DNA of 37,290 nt from an uncultured Phycisphaeraceae bacterium (GTDB taxonomy: Bacteria; Planctomycetota; Phycisphaerae; Phycisphaerales; UBA1924). The notes below the pieces were generated by a model that was not told the origin of the DNA, searched no databases, and worked only from the letters and a program-made list of their open reading frames with translations. The position numbers and the translations under genes were made by a program. The first letter of the stretch is position 1. Every line of letters starts with the position of its first letter. This document shows positions 1 through 8,370 of this stretch, in pieces. Location: assembly GCA_937899905.1 (NCBI GenBank), contig CALCCF010000016.1, positions 1 through 37,290 on the forward strand, in the 5' to 3' direction.

Positions 1-34
1 AAACAAAAAACGGACTCCGATCGGAGTCCGTTTT
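1..34. terminator. Bidirectional intrinsic terminator downstream of tRNA-Val
   Basis: A perfect 10-bp inverted repeat fills positions 11-30. It is flanked by six A's on the left (5-10) and four T's on the right (31-34). Read on the minus strand it lies directly after the tRNA and ends in a six-T run, so it should terminate the tRNA transcript. The T run on the other side suggests it could also work for plus-strand transcription entering from outside the window. Confidence 0.85.
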
Positions 35-42
35 CCAAGTAG

Positions 43-116
43 TGGGCGATACAGGACTTGAACCTGTGACCTCCTCGATGTCAACGAGGCGCGCTAGCCA
101 ACTGCGCCAATCGCCC
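43..116 (-). tRNA. tRNA-Val (anticodon GAC)
   Basis: The minus strand folds into a complete 74-nt cloverleaf. It has a 7-bp acceptor stem (GGGCGAT/ATCGCCC), U8, a 4-bp D stem (GCGC/GCGC) and a 5-bp anticodon stem (CCTCG/CGAGG). The anticodon loop TTGACAT gives anticodon GAC, which reads valine GUC. The T arm (ACAGG/CCTGT) has loop TTCAAGT, and the discriminator is A73. CCA is not encoded, so it must be added after transcription. The variable region is short (class I tRNA). Confidence 0.96.
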
Positions 117-274
117 AGTGAACCCCTCCCAAGGGGGCAGAGAGTATATCGGCCCGCAACCGCCCGGCCACCAACCCGTACAATCTTCGAGACCGCCCTG
201 CGAACGCATCCGGGGCAGCGCCCGCGCCGGGCTTACTCCCCCCCCACCCATCGCCCGGCCGAAGGAGGCCACCC

Positions 275-1237
275 ATGAGGCCGAACGCTCGCATGAACTG
301 CGCCATTGGCGTGCTGACGATCGCGTCAGCCGCGATCGCCCAGACCGACGGCATCACCCCTGCCACCCCCGCGCCAAGCACACTGCCCGCGGTCGAGGAC
401 CCCGCCAGCCTTGCGGCCGCGGCCGATGCCCAAGGCGGTTTTGAGACCTCGCTCCAGGACTACCGCGTCCGGCAGAAACAACTCGAGACCGAGCTCCGCC
501 AACTCCGCTACACGTACTTCCGCAACAAGCGGGCCCACGACCTGCGCGCAGCTGGACTCGAGAAGCTCAAGGCGTACAACGACCCTGCCATCTTCGAGCC
601 CATGATCGAGACCTTCGCCCGCACCGGCGCCGATGCCATCGCCGCAATCATCGACCACCTGGCCAGCCTGGAAACGCCCGAAGCCCTCGCGACCATCGCG
701 TGGACCGCGCTCTTCGACGATCACCCCCGCCGCCGATCCATGGCCGGCGACACCCTCGTGCGCACGCTCGATGGCAAGACGATCCCGCACACGGTGAAGA
801 GCGTCGTCGCCGACGGCCTCGCCCGCCGCCACGACCCGCACGTCGCCAACGCCGCCGGCCTTGCCGCAAGCCTGCAGTTGGCCGACGCCATCCCCGCGAT
901 GATCGCAAGCCAGGTCGTTGGCCGAGGTAGCGGCAGCGAGGGCGGCGCCCTGGCCTATATCCTCATCGGCCAGCAGCAGGCATTCGTGAGCGACCTCCAA
1001 CCCGTCGTCGGCGACAGCGCCGTCGCCTTTGACCCCGAGCTCAGCGTTGTCACCGAAGGGGTCGTACTCCGCGTGCTCGACGCGGTCGTCGTCACGTATC
1101 GCGTCGAGGTCAACGACGCCCTCATCCGCCTCACCAGCGACCTGTCGGGGGAAGACACCAGTTACCTCGGCTGGGACCAGAACAAGTGGCGAAGGTGGTA
1201 CACCAGGGAGTTTCTGCCGACGTACGAGCCGGGCTGA
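275..1237 (+). CDS. Secreted HEAT-repeat-like hypothetical protein
   Basis: A 320-residue protein. The ATG is chosen because a strong AAGGAGG lies 6 nt upstream. Residues 7-23 form a short hydrophobic segment ending Ala-Ile-Ala-Gln, consistent with a Sec signal peptide. A charged helical stretch (about residues 60-95, rich in Arg, Gln, Glu and Leu) is followed by alpha-helical units of about 30 residues (about 100-220) that resemble HEAT or armadillo repeats, with no catalytic motif. The Ala/Leu pattern with conserved Asp-Pro and Thr-Pro turns suggests a scaffold or protein-binding role in the periplasm. It stands alone: tRNA upstream on the other strand, a convergent ABC gene downstream. The function is not recognised; the HEAT call is by pattern only. 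Confidence 0.8.
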   Translation: MRPNARMNCAIGVLTIASAAIAQTDGITPATPAPSTLPAVEDPASLAAAADAQGGFETSLQDYRVRQKQLETELRQLRYTYFRNKRAHDLRAAGLEKLKAYNDPAIFEPMIETFARTGADAIAAIIDHLASLETPEALATIAWTALFDDHPRRRSMAGDTLVRTLDGKTIPHTVKSVVADGLARRHDPHVANAAGLAASLQLADAIPAMIASQVVGRGSGSEGGALAYILIGQQQAFVSDLQPVVGDSAVAFDPELSVVTEGVVLRVLDAVVVTYRVEVNDALIRLTSDLSGEDTSYLGWDQNKWRRWYTREFLPTYEPG

Positions 1238-1260
1238 TGCTCCAGAGGTAAGACGCGGTA

Positions 1261-2208
1261 TTACTGAACGAGCCCCTTGGTCAACCGCATGAACGCCGTC
1301 TCCAGGTTCACCGCCTCTTCGGTGAATCGCTTCAGACGGAAGCCGTGGTTGATCAGGATGCTCGGCACATCGGCAATGGCCACCGCGCCCTCTTGATCGA
1401 GCGTCAGATGGATCTCGACGCCATCATCCGTATCGATGAGCTCGGCCTTCTTGACACCAGGCAGCTTGCTGAGCACCTCGGCCGCGTCGGGTGATCGCTC
1501 GATCACCTGCAAGTGCAGCACATGCCCAACGCGGGCTCGCGTTAGTGCATCGCGCACCGTGCCGGTGTACAGCAGCTTGCCTTGCTCGATGATGCCCACC
1601 ACATTGCACAGCTCCGCCAGCTCGTGCAGGATGTGGCTGGAGATCAGGATGGTCTTGCCCATCCGCTTGAGTTCCTTCAGCAATTCTCTGATCTCGATTC
1701 GTGCACGGGGGTCCAAGCCCGACGCCGGCTCGTCCATCAGCAACACCTTCGGATCGTGGAGCAACACACGCGCCACGCTCAGCCGCTGCTGCATGCCGCG
1801 GCTGAGACTGTTCACCTCGGCCGTCGCCTTGTACGTCAGGTCGGTCAGCTCCAGCACGTCGTTGACCACCGTCTTGCGCTGCTTGCCGTGGATGTCGTAC
1901 GCCGCCGCAAAGAACTCGAGGTACTCGGTGACGACCATGTCCTCGTACGCACCCATGAAGTCGGGTACATAGCCGATCTGCGGCCGAATGAGTCGATTCT
2001 GATAGCCAACGGTGTTGCCAGCGACCTGCGCCTGCCCGCTCGACGGCTTGAGCAGCGTTGCCAGGATCTTGATCGTGGTCGTCTTGCCTGCGCCGTTGGG
2101 GCCGATGAAGCCGAAGCAATCCCCCTCGTCGATCGCGAGGTTGAGGTTGTCCAGTGCGACCAGATCGCCGTACCGCTTCGTCAGATTGACCGTCTCAATG
2201 ATCGGCAC
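1261..2208 (-). CDS. ABC transporter ATP-binding protein
   Basis: The 315-residue nucleotide-binding subunit of an ABC transporter. Walker A is GPNGAGKT (36-43), the signature loop is LSRGMQQ (135-141), and Walker B is VLLMDEP (155-161), followed by a SGLDP D-loop. The overall pattern is that of the CcmA/NatA/DrrA branch, with a roughly 90-residue C-terminal extension after residue 220. The start is GTG at 2208, preceded by AGGAG 6 nt upstream. The next gene upstream on the same strand (stop at 2264, 55-bp gap) is a large membrane protein, so the two are probably co-transcribed. No classical permease is adjacent in the window. The substrate cannot be inferred; in planctomycetes such ATPases often sit with GldG-like or ABC-2-type membrane proteins (general knowledge). 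Confidence 0.95.
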   Translation of the reverse strand: MPIIETVNLTKRYGDLVALDNLNLAIDEGDCFGFIGPNGAGKTTTIKILATLLKPSSGQAQVAGNTVGYQNRLIRPQIGYVPDFMGAYEDMVVTEYLEFFAAAYDIHGKQRKTVVNDVLELTDLTYKATAEVNSLSRGMQQRLSVARVLLHDPKVLLMDEPASGLDPRARIEIRELLKELKRMGKTILISSHILHELAELCNVVGIIEQGKLLYTGTVRDALTRARVGHVLHLQVIERSPDAAEVLSKLPGVKKAELIDTDDGVEIHLTLDQEGAVAIADVPSILINHGFRLKRFTEEAVNLETAFMRLTKGLVQ

Positions 2209-2263
2209 GCTGCACTCCTATCCCTGCCAAGCCGGCTGAGTCGATCCGAATCAGTGTCCGAGG

Positions 2264-4699
2264 CTAAAAGTCCGGCCCAACGCCGCCGCCATCTTCACCA
2301 TCTCCGCCACCGCCAACCGCCGGCGTCGCCACGATCCGTGGTGGCCGATCCTCCAGCGGGTACACCCATCGGACGAACGTTCGCCCGCTCAGGTTCGGGT
2401 CCCGACCATCGATCCGCATCGGTGTCGGGCTCGGCGCGCCCTCTCCATCAGGGCCGACACCCAGATGCCCCAGCACAATGATGCACGGCTGGGTCATCCA
2501 GATGCCAAGGTCGAGCCCGTGCATCACACGCCGTGTCGCCGCCGTGAACGAGTCGCTGCTTTGCCCCGTCGCCGGCGGCCCGATCTGGCTGATCAGGCTC
2601 GCGACAACGAGCTGCTCGCTCACGTTGCGATCACCGGAGGGCAGCGGTGTGGCTTGCGTGAAGCCGCTGATGCGCTGCAGGCCGCGCTCATCAAGCCAGT
2701 TGTGCAGCGCAACGTCCTCCGTGCCGCTCCGCCGAGTGGCGGCCGCAAGGTCGAGCTCGACGGCCGCCGGCCACGCACCCGAGAGCTTGAACGCCGACGC
2801 GTCCATGATCGGCCGATTCGTGCTGAACCCCGGCTGCACAACCTGCATGCCGTGGTTCACGATGATCACCACGTCGTGCAAGTCTCCGGGCAGGTCGTGC
2901 ACCAGCCGACCCTGCGCCTCGCTGCTCTCATCGGTGAGCGGCATCCCGATCGGTCGCGGCGTCGAGCGAAGCTCACCGGGCCCACCCGCGCCGTCTGTCG
3001 GCACCGGCATCGCCCACGACGTGGGCCCCGCCCACTGCACGGTCAGCTCCTTCATCGTCGAGCGCACCGGGAAGGTCATGCGCTCGGGCCGAGCGCCTGA
3101 CAAGGGGTACCCGCGATTGTCTGGAAAGCTGCCAATCGTCGCGTTGGTTTCGGGAGACATCCAAGGGCTCACCGTCGCGACGATCGAGCCGGCATCGGGG
3201 TTGCCAACCTCGAGCTCGGCCTCACCATATGACGGCACGATCAGGCCCGCCCACGTGCGCGTGCGCTGGATGTTCTCGCCAAACACATGATCGACAATGG
3301 TCAGGTGAGCCCCGCGAACCGAAGCCGGGCTCAGCAGCACGGCACCACCCCACGCGATGCCAGTGAAGAGCCCCGTCACGCCGACGAACGCCAGCCACGC
3401 GTGCTTTGATCGGCCGGACTTCTTGAGCACGGCGAAACCCACCGGGCCGGCCACCAACCAATACGTGATAAAGACGACGAAACCGAGGAGCACGCCCGAC
3501 GCCGGGCTGCCCGTCTGCGCGATCGTGTCGTCGATGCTGATGTCGTAGTGTCGCACCGACCGCGAGGGCTCGCGAATCTGCTGGCCGCGGATACTCCAGG
3601 GCCGCAGGTCGCCGCGGCGCCCGAGCACGCGATGCCAGAAGCTGCCCGGTGAGGGCGCACCGACCCGCGCCAAAGCCTCGGCGCCAACGTCCAATCCGAC
3701 CATCGTGACATGCCCGAGGCCCACTTGCCGCCGCACAACGATCGCGTTGCCGGCCGGGTCTCGAAGGACCACCGAGGTGCGCTCCGCGTCGAAGTCGTCA
3801 TCCTGGACCTCGAACGTGTGCGCAACGATCGTCGGCGGCAGCACGATATCGGATCGGGTCGTCAGCAACGGACGGATCGGCCCGGTCGGATAATCCGGAT
3901 CGCGCGTCGCCGTCACCGCGGGCATGATGTCGAACAGCGGGTTGTTGAGTTCGCCAGCGAACCACGTACCTCCGACTTGCGGCATGAGTACCACCAGGTG
4001 CCCGCCCTGCTGCACCCAACGCCGAAGCGTCTCCGCACGTCCCGCACCGAGCGTCACCGGCTCGCCAGCCGTCCACACAAACACGCCGTATTGGCTCAGG
4101 CCCGCCCACGCGTCGGGCATGGTTGAGGGCTCGATCCTCGTCGCGACCACCGTGGGTTCATGCAATCGACTGTCGTACGCCTCACTCTTGCCATCGCTGT
4201 ACGCTGTAAGCCCGGCTGTGGGCGCGCCGATGACGCCAATCAGGCCGACCTCGGGCCGAACCACCGCCGTAGGGGTCAAGAACGCCTCGCCGACCAGCCG
4301 GCCCGCACGCGGCGTCGCCGAATCCGTGTCCTCCGCCTCATACACGCGAGCCAGGATGCGCTCCCGCGCATCGAAACGGAACGGCAGCCGGAGGTACGTC
4401 CACAGCTCCTGCCGCTGCCCTGGGTTGGAGGCCAACCCTCGTTCGTACCACGTCGTGTCGCCGTCCGCGTCCTTAAACTCGATCCGCAGAAGGAGCTCGC
4501 GCTGCCGGACGCCACGGTCCGTGATCGCCAACCTCAGCCCCGCCCACGAACCGGCCCGAACCGCGTTGCCCAACCCAAACTCAACCGGAACGATCGCGAC
4601 CTCGCCCTGCCCGATACCAAGGGCCGCAGCAGGGTCGGGCAGCTCTGGCGCGTCCTGGGCCACCGCCGGAGCGCCGAGAACCAGCATGACCGCGAGCAC
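2264..4699 (-). CDS. Large exported membrane protein with GATase-like fold (function unknown)
   Basis: About 811 residues from a GTG at 4699. A hydrophobic stretch ending Ala-Val-Ala-Gln just before Asp-Ala-Pro-Glu looks like a signal peptidase site. The start is uncertain: ATG 4687 is slightly shorter, and ATG 4780 adds 27 residues including a basic one but would overlap the divergent gene at 4749. After a beta-rich region comes a segment containing GGHLVVLMP, typical of the class-I glutamine amidotransferase-like domain of planctomycetal membrane proteins (DUF4350-like). Two adjacent transmembrane helices follow near the middle (around GVLLGFVVFITYWLVAG and WLAFVGVTGLFTGIAW), then a long extracytoplasmic C-terminal half ending in a Gly-rich tail. 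It probably forms an operon with the ABC ATPase 55 bp downstream. Exact role unknown. Confidence 0.82.
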   Translation of the reverse strand: MLAVMLVLGAPAVAQDAPELPDPAAALGIGQGEVAIVPVEFGLGNAVRAGSWAGLRLAITDRGVRQRELLLRIEFKDADGDTTWYERGLASNPGQRQELWTYLRLPFRFDARERILARVYEAEDTDSATPRAGRLVGEAFLTPTAVVRPEVGLIGVIGAPTAGLTAYSDGKSEAYDSRLHEPTVVATRIEPSTMPDAWAGLSQYGVFVWTAGEPVTLGAGRAETLRRWVQQGGHLVVLMPQVGGTWFAGELNNPLFDIMPAVTATRDPDYPTGPIRPLLTTRSDIVLPPTIVAHTFEVQDDDFDAERTSVVLRDPAGNAIVVRRQVGLGHVTMVGLDVGAEALARVGAPSPGSFWHRVLGRRGDLRPWSIRGQQIREPSRSVRHYDISIDDTIAQTGSPASGVLLGFVVFITYWLVAGPVGFAVLKKSGRSKHAWLAFVGVTGLFTGIAWGGAVLLSPASVRGAHLTIVDHVFGENIQRTRTWAGLIVPSYGEAELEVGNPDAGSIVATVSPWMSPETNATIGSFPDNRGYPLSGARPERMTFPVRSTMKELTVQWAGPTSWAMPVPTDGAGGPGELRSTPRPIGMPLTDESSEAQGRLVHDLPGDLHDVVIIVNHGMQVVQPGFSTNRPIMDASAFKLSGAWPAAVELDLAAATRRSGTEDVALHNWLDERGLQRISGFTQATPLPSGDRNVSEQLVVASLISQIGPPATGQSSDSFTAATRRVMHGLDLGIWMTQPCIIVLGHLGVGPDGEGAPSPTPMRIDGRDPNLSGRTFVRWVYPLEDRPPRIVATPAVGGGGDGEDGGGVGPDF

Positions 4700-4748
4700 C
4701 GAGGCTACCGCGCTGAAGCCCGGCTCGCAAACGCCCGATAGCCGAACT

Positions 4749-5072
4749 ATGGCAGCCCAGCTCGACCCAACGCCGCTCATCATCGCCCTAGCCGTGCTGG
4801 GGATCGCCGCGATGCTCCTGACCATGGCCGCGGCCATCCGCCAAGGCGCCTCGGTCCTCGACCTTGAGGTCAAGGTACAAAGACTCCGCGAGATGCAGCG
4901 CCAGCAGCTCATCGCCAAGGGCGCGATCGCAGCCGATCCCCACGAAGTCTTCGGGGTCGACATCATCGAGGACGACGACGTGATCGAGGTCGCCGAAGCG
5001 GCTGAGGTGGAAGACAACGCGTCACCAATCTCGGGCGAACCCGAGATCGAACCCGCGCGCCAGGCCGCCTGA
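4749..5072 (+). CDS. Small single-pass membrane protein with coiled coil and acidic tail
   Basis: A 107-residue protein. The frame stays open far upstream, but that extension is antisense to the divergent membrane protein and lacks protein-like composition, so the ATG at 4749 is preferred. Residues 9-31 form one transmembrane helix. Residues 36-56 are a charged heptad-like helix (LDLEVKVQRLREMQRQQ) suggesting a coiled coil. The remainder is acidic (several Asp-Asp and Glu-Val-Ala runs). Its start lies 49 bp from the start assigned to the divergent gene, and its stop is one base from the stop of the convergent M20 peptidase. No family is recognised; a membrane-tethered assembly factor is one possibility. 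Confidence 0.75.
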   Translation: MAAQLDPTPLIIALAVLGIAAMLLTMAAAIRQGASVLDLEVKVQRLREMQRQQLIAKGAIAADPHEVFGVDIIEDDDVIEVAEAAEVEDNASPISGEPEIEPARQAA

Positions 5073-5073
5073 C

Positions 5074-6504
5074 TCACGCCGACCCTTCCCGCAGCAAGTC
5101 GATCAGCACCGCGTGCGATCGCGCCCCCATGCGGAAGCACGGAAGCTCGAACTTCTCGTTCGGCGAGTGCACGCGATCGTCATCGAGACCGAAGCCCATG
5201 AACACGGTGTCGAGCCCGAGGCTGTCCTTGAGCATGCCCGCCACCGGGATCGACCCGCCCGTCTTGATGAGGGCCACATCCATGCCGGTTGCCTGCTCCA
5301 TCGCGCGTCGGGCCTGAGAGAGCCAAGGCGAGGTCGGGTCCACGCTCGAAGGATGGCCGCCGTGCATGTCTTCCAGCTCCCACCGGCAGCCTGGCGGAGT
5401 TCGGCCCTGCAGCCAAGCGAAGAACTTGTCGGCGATGTCCTTGGGGTCCTGGTCGGCCACCAGCCTGAAACTCACCTTGGCCGTCGCGTACGCGGGGATG
5501 ACCGTCTTCGCGCCCGCACCGGTGTACCCGCCCCAGATGCCGTTGATCTCGGCCGTCGGCCTCGACCACTCACGTTCGATGCTCGTAAAGCCAGCCTCGC
5601 CGATGTCGGCCTCGGGGCCGAGCCCGATGTTGCGCAGCATGGCGGGCACATCAATATTCAGCGATGCCCACTCGGCCCGCTCTTCAGCCGTGGCCTCGAC
5701 AAGATCGTCGTAGAACCCATCGATGGTGATCCGCCGATCCTCGTCCCACATCTGCGCGAGCACACGAGTCAACTCGTTGAGCGGGTTGGGCATGCGCCCT
5801 CCCCAGAACCCACTGTGCACATCCTTGTCCGGGCCGTGCAGCCGGATCTGCGTGTACGCGAGCCCGCGCACGCCGTAGGTAATGGCCGGCCGCGTGCGCG
5901 AGATCATGCCCGTGTCGCTGATGAGGCAGAAGTCGCACCCCTTGAGCGCGGGCTCGTGCTCCTTGAGGAACTTCTCGAGGTTCTCCGAGCCCGACTCTTC
6001 CTCGCCCTCGAGCAGCACGGTCATGCGCAGGCCGCCAGCGGGCTCACCGCCCACCTCCATCCAAGCGCGCAGCGCCTCGAGGAACATCGCGACCTGCCCC
6101 TTGTCGTCGCTCGCGCCGCGAGCCACAATGTGTTCGGCCGGGACCTTGTCGTCGGCGGGCTTCACCAGAGGATCGAACGGCCCGCTCTCCCACAGATCGA
6201 GCGGATCCGGCGGCTGCACGTCGTAGTGGCCGTAAAACAGCACATGCGGGCCACGACCGGTATCCGCGTTGGGCGTCTTGGCCAGCACGCACGGATGCCC
6301 AGGCTCGGCCGCACTACCCGTTGGAAGGACTCGGGCTTCCAGGCCCGCCTCGGCGAGGCGATCGGCGGCCCACTGTGCCGCGTCCTGGCACTGTTCGGCG
6401 AATTTCGGATCGGCGCTGATGCTTGCAATGCGCAGCCAGTCGCACAGGCGCTGCACGCCCTGCGGCTCGGTGTCTTGGAGATTCTGGAGGACCTGATCGA
6501 TCAT
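5074..6504 (-). CDS. M20-family zinc dipeptidase (CNDP-like)
   Basis: A 476-residue M20 metallopeptidase of the cytosolic dipeptidase/carnosinase-like branch. Visible motifs in order are GHYDVQPP (first metal His and catalytic Asp), ARGASDDKGQ (bridging Asp), EGEEESGS (catalytic Glu-Glu) and SDTG (metal Asp). Next comes the dimerisation or lid region with VHSGFWGGR, then near the C-terminus RVHSPNEKF (last metal His). Length and motif spacing match the family. The start is ATG 6504 because AGGAG lies 5 nt upstream; in-frame codons further upstream run into the neighbouring gene region. It should hydrolyse dipeptides or related amides in the cytoplasm with two zinc or manganese ions. It converges with the small membrane protein gene, one base apart. 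Confidence 0.95.
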   Translation of the reverse strand: MIDQVLQNLQDTEPQGVQRLCDWLRIASISADPKFAEQCQDAAQWAADRLAEAGLEARVLPTGSAAEPGHPCVLAKTPNADTGRGPHVLFYGHYDVQPPDPLDLWESGPFDPLVKPADDKVPAEHIVARGASDDKGQVAMFLEALRAWMEVGGEPAGGLRMTVLLEGEEESGSENLEKFLKEHEPALKGCDFCLISDTGMISRTRPAITYGVRGLAYTQIRLHGPDKDVHSGFWGGRMPNPLNELTRVLAQMWDEDRRITIDGFYDDLVEATAEERAEWASLNIDVPAMLRNIGLGPEADIGEAGFTSIEREWSRPTAEINGIWGGYTGAGAKTVIPAYATAKVSFRLVADQDPKDIADKFFAWLQGRTPPGCRWELEDMHGGHPSSVDPTSPWLSQARRAMEQATGMDVALIKTGGSIPVAGMLKDSLGLDTVFMGFGLDDDRVHSPNEKFELPCFRMGARSHAVLIDLLREGSA

Positions 6505-6578
6505 GCATGCTCCTGGGGCTGGCCACGAGAGAGCCACCAAAGGAGCATCGTTGCCACCTCGGCCCCGCGCGTCGCGTT

Positions 6579-7094
6579 TCAGCCCCCGCCGGCTTCCTTG
6601 CGATCGAGCGCCTCGAGCATGAGCTCGACCGGCGGCTGGGGATTTCGGCCGACAACGGGACGCCCACAATCGGGGCACTCCACCGACTCGCCGACCGGCA
6701 CGTAAACCCACGTGGGGTCCCACTTGGCCCGCCCATCTCGGGTCCAGTTGCACGCCTCCGCAGGCAGCAGCGTCACCGTGCCCGTGTTCGGATTTTCCAA
6801 GGGGAACGCGACGCCATCGGCCACGCGATAGTCTTCGAAGACCTCGCCCGTTTCCATGTCGATCAGGGTGCGCTCCTGCGACCATCGCTCAAGCGAGCCC
6901 ACCTCGGTTCGCAGGGCCCGAGCGGCAAACACGGCCGCACCGATCAGGCAGCCGAGCACCACGACCGACAAGATGACGTTCTTCGGCGGCAGCTTGCTCG
7001 AGCCGCCACCGCCCCTCGAGCCCTTCTTCGGCTCGCTCTGACGATCGAAATCGTCGATCAGGCTCCCAAGGCTCTCCGTCTGGTTTTGTGCCAT
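6579..7094 (-). CDS. Membrane-anchored zinc-ribbon-like hypothetical protein
   Basis: A 171-residue protein with a GGAG ribosome binding site 5 nt before the ATG. A polar, Lys/Gly-rich N-terminus (1-38) precedes one transmembrane helix (about 40-60). The extracytoplasmic part has a beta-rich segment and a Cys-Pro-Asp-Cys-Gly knuckle at 140-144, with another Cys at 115. Only one CxxC pair is present, so a complete zinc ribbon would need a partner or a second protomer. It lies between the pseudopilin gene upstream (stop at 7149, 54-bp gap) and the M20 gene downstream (74-bp gap), all on the minus strand. No family is recognised. A role linked to pseudopilin export is possible from position only. 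Confidence 0.75.
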   Translation of the reverse strand: MAQNQTESLGSLIDDFDRQSEPKKGSRGGGGSSKLPPKNVILSVVVLGCLIGAAVFAARALRTEVGSLERWSQERTLIDMETGEVFEDYRVADGVAFPLENPNTGTVTLLPAEACNWTRDGRAKWDPTWVYVPVGESVECPDCGRPVVGRNPQPPVELMLEALDRKEAGGG

Positions 7095-7148
7095 CGATGC
7101 TCCGCTTCAGTCACGACTCTACCCGCACGCCATGCGCTCGGACGGTGG

Positions 7149-8246
7149 TCAGGGCACGATGTACGGGTCGCTGTCGGAGATGTTCAGCGTCTTCTCCGGC
7201 CAGGTCTGCAGTGCGTGACGCCAGAAGAAGCTCGGGTCTCGCAGCCTGGTGCCCGTGGGGAACCAGAGGTCTGGATCGGTCGCCTCGGCGTCGCCTACGA
7301 GCTTCACGTGCCCGTCGAAGAACGCCAAGTGCCCGAGCGCTTCGGTAGCCTTCACCTCGCTCGGATCGGCTCGCACCCCATGGCGGAACGCGAACCGTCG
7401 CATGTCGGGAAACTCGAGAGGATCGGCGATGTGCAGGCGGCGGCCACTCTCTCCGGGGGCCACCGTACGGTCGAGTTCCTTGCTCTCACGCCACACAGGG
7501 CCGACACCACCGAACGCGCCGCCGAACCACCCTCCGCCTCCGTCTCGCTCACCGATCGCGTGGTCGAAATCCGGCTTCTCGTTGCGGGACGCGAATCGAT
7601 GGCCCTCGAAGAGGGCAACCTTGGCGTAGAGAGTGCCCACGTTGTAGATAAAGGGCTTGTAGTTGCCGCGATCCTGCCCTCGGCGGGGGCTGGTGCCTCC
7701 CTCCTCGGGTGGCCTCGTCGAAGACGTGAATTGCGTGCTCATGTTGTAGCCGATCATGCGGCCCGTCGTGAAAAACGGGCCGTCTCGCCCGCCGGGAAAC
7801 GGCGCGGCTTGGAAGCGATTGGCCGGGCAGATGTACTCGTCGACAACAGAGCGATACCAGTCGAAGCGTTGGCCGCGGGCGGTCTCACCCTCGCGCGTTC
7901 GACCCTCGGCCCTGATGTTCTCACCGGGGCCGATGCGGCCGTTCATGAACGCCAGCGGGCCCATCCAATCCCACGACTGCATGGCGATGCCGTTGTAGGT
8001 CCCAAAGCTCGCCTCGAAGCCGCTCGTGTCCGGGCTGCCGACGATCGCGTCCTTGTACTCGCTCGCGTACACGTTGAGGCTTTGCACATTCGACCGCAGG
8101 TTCGACGCACCGATCACCTGTCGCGCGAGGTCTCGCGCCTTACCAAGCGAAGGCAGCAAGATGCCAATCAGCAACGCGATGATCGCGATGACCACCAGCA
8201 GTTCGATCAGCGTAAAACCAGCTCGGCCGACTCGATCGTGACGCAT
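7149..8246 (-). CDS. Type II secretion-like pseudopilin (prepilin N-terminal methylation)
   Basis: A 365-residue protein with the class-III prepilin signal Arg-Ala-Gly|Phe-Thr-Leu-Ile-Glu (cleavage between G10 and F11, Glu at +5) and a hydrophobic helix to about residue 33. It therefore needs a PilD-type peptidase, which is not in this window. Near the C-terminus [10 protein letters not shown] matches the DG-containing 'H-X9-DG' ending typical of the many planctomycetal pseudopilins. The start is ATG 8246 with GGGAGG 9-10 nt upstream. A candidate -10 (TAGACT) lies further upstream at about 8294-8299 on the minus strand. It is much longer than classical GspG because a large globular domain follows the pilin helix. 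The cargo or partner is unknown. Confidence 0.92.
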   Translation of the reverse strand: MRHDRVGRAGFTLIELLVVIAIIALLIGILLPSLGKARDLARQVIGASNLRSNVQSLNVYASEYKDAIVGSPDTSGFEASFGTYNGIAMQSWDWMGPLAFMNGRIGPGENIRAEGRTREGETARGQRFDWYRSVVDEYICPANRFQAAPFPGGRDGPFFTTGRMIGYNMSTQFTSSTRPPEEGGTSPRRGQDRGNYKPFIYNVGTLYAKVALFEGHRFASRNEKPDFDHAIGERDGGGGWFGGAFGGVGPVWRESKELDRTVAPGESGRRLHIADPLEFPDMRRFAFRHGVRADPSEVKATEALGHLAFFDGHVKLVGDAEATDPDLWFPTGTRLRDPSFFWRHALQTWPEKTLNISDSDPYIVP

Positions 8247-8370
8247 GCTCGAAAACCTCCCGCGCTCCGCACAGGGCCAAAGTCCGAAGGGACAAGTCTA
8301 GCTCATGAGGCCGGTGCCTTCGGCCCCGACTTGGCTCTGGATCCTCAGTCCTCGAGGTCTTTATCCAACC

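Noticed and set aside
3924-4748. Upstream extension of the small membrane protein frame
   Set aside because: Antisense to the large membrane protein, Ser/Arg/Thr-rich composition and no motif; the ATG at 4749 gives a sensible protein.
6505-6885. N-terminal extension of the M20 peptidase frame
   Set aside because: It overlaps the zinc-ribbon gene on the same strand; ATG 6504 has AGGAG 5 nt upstream.
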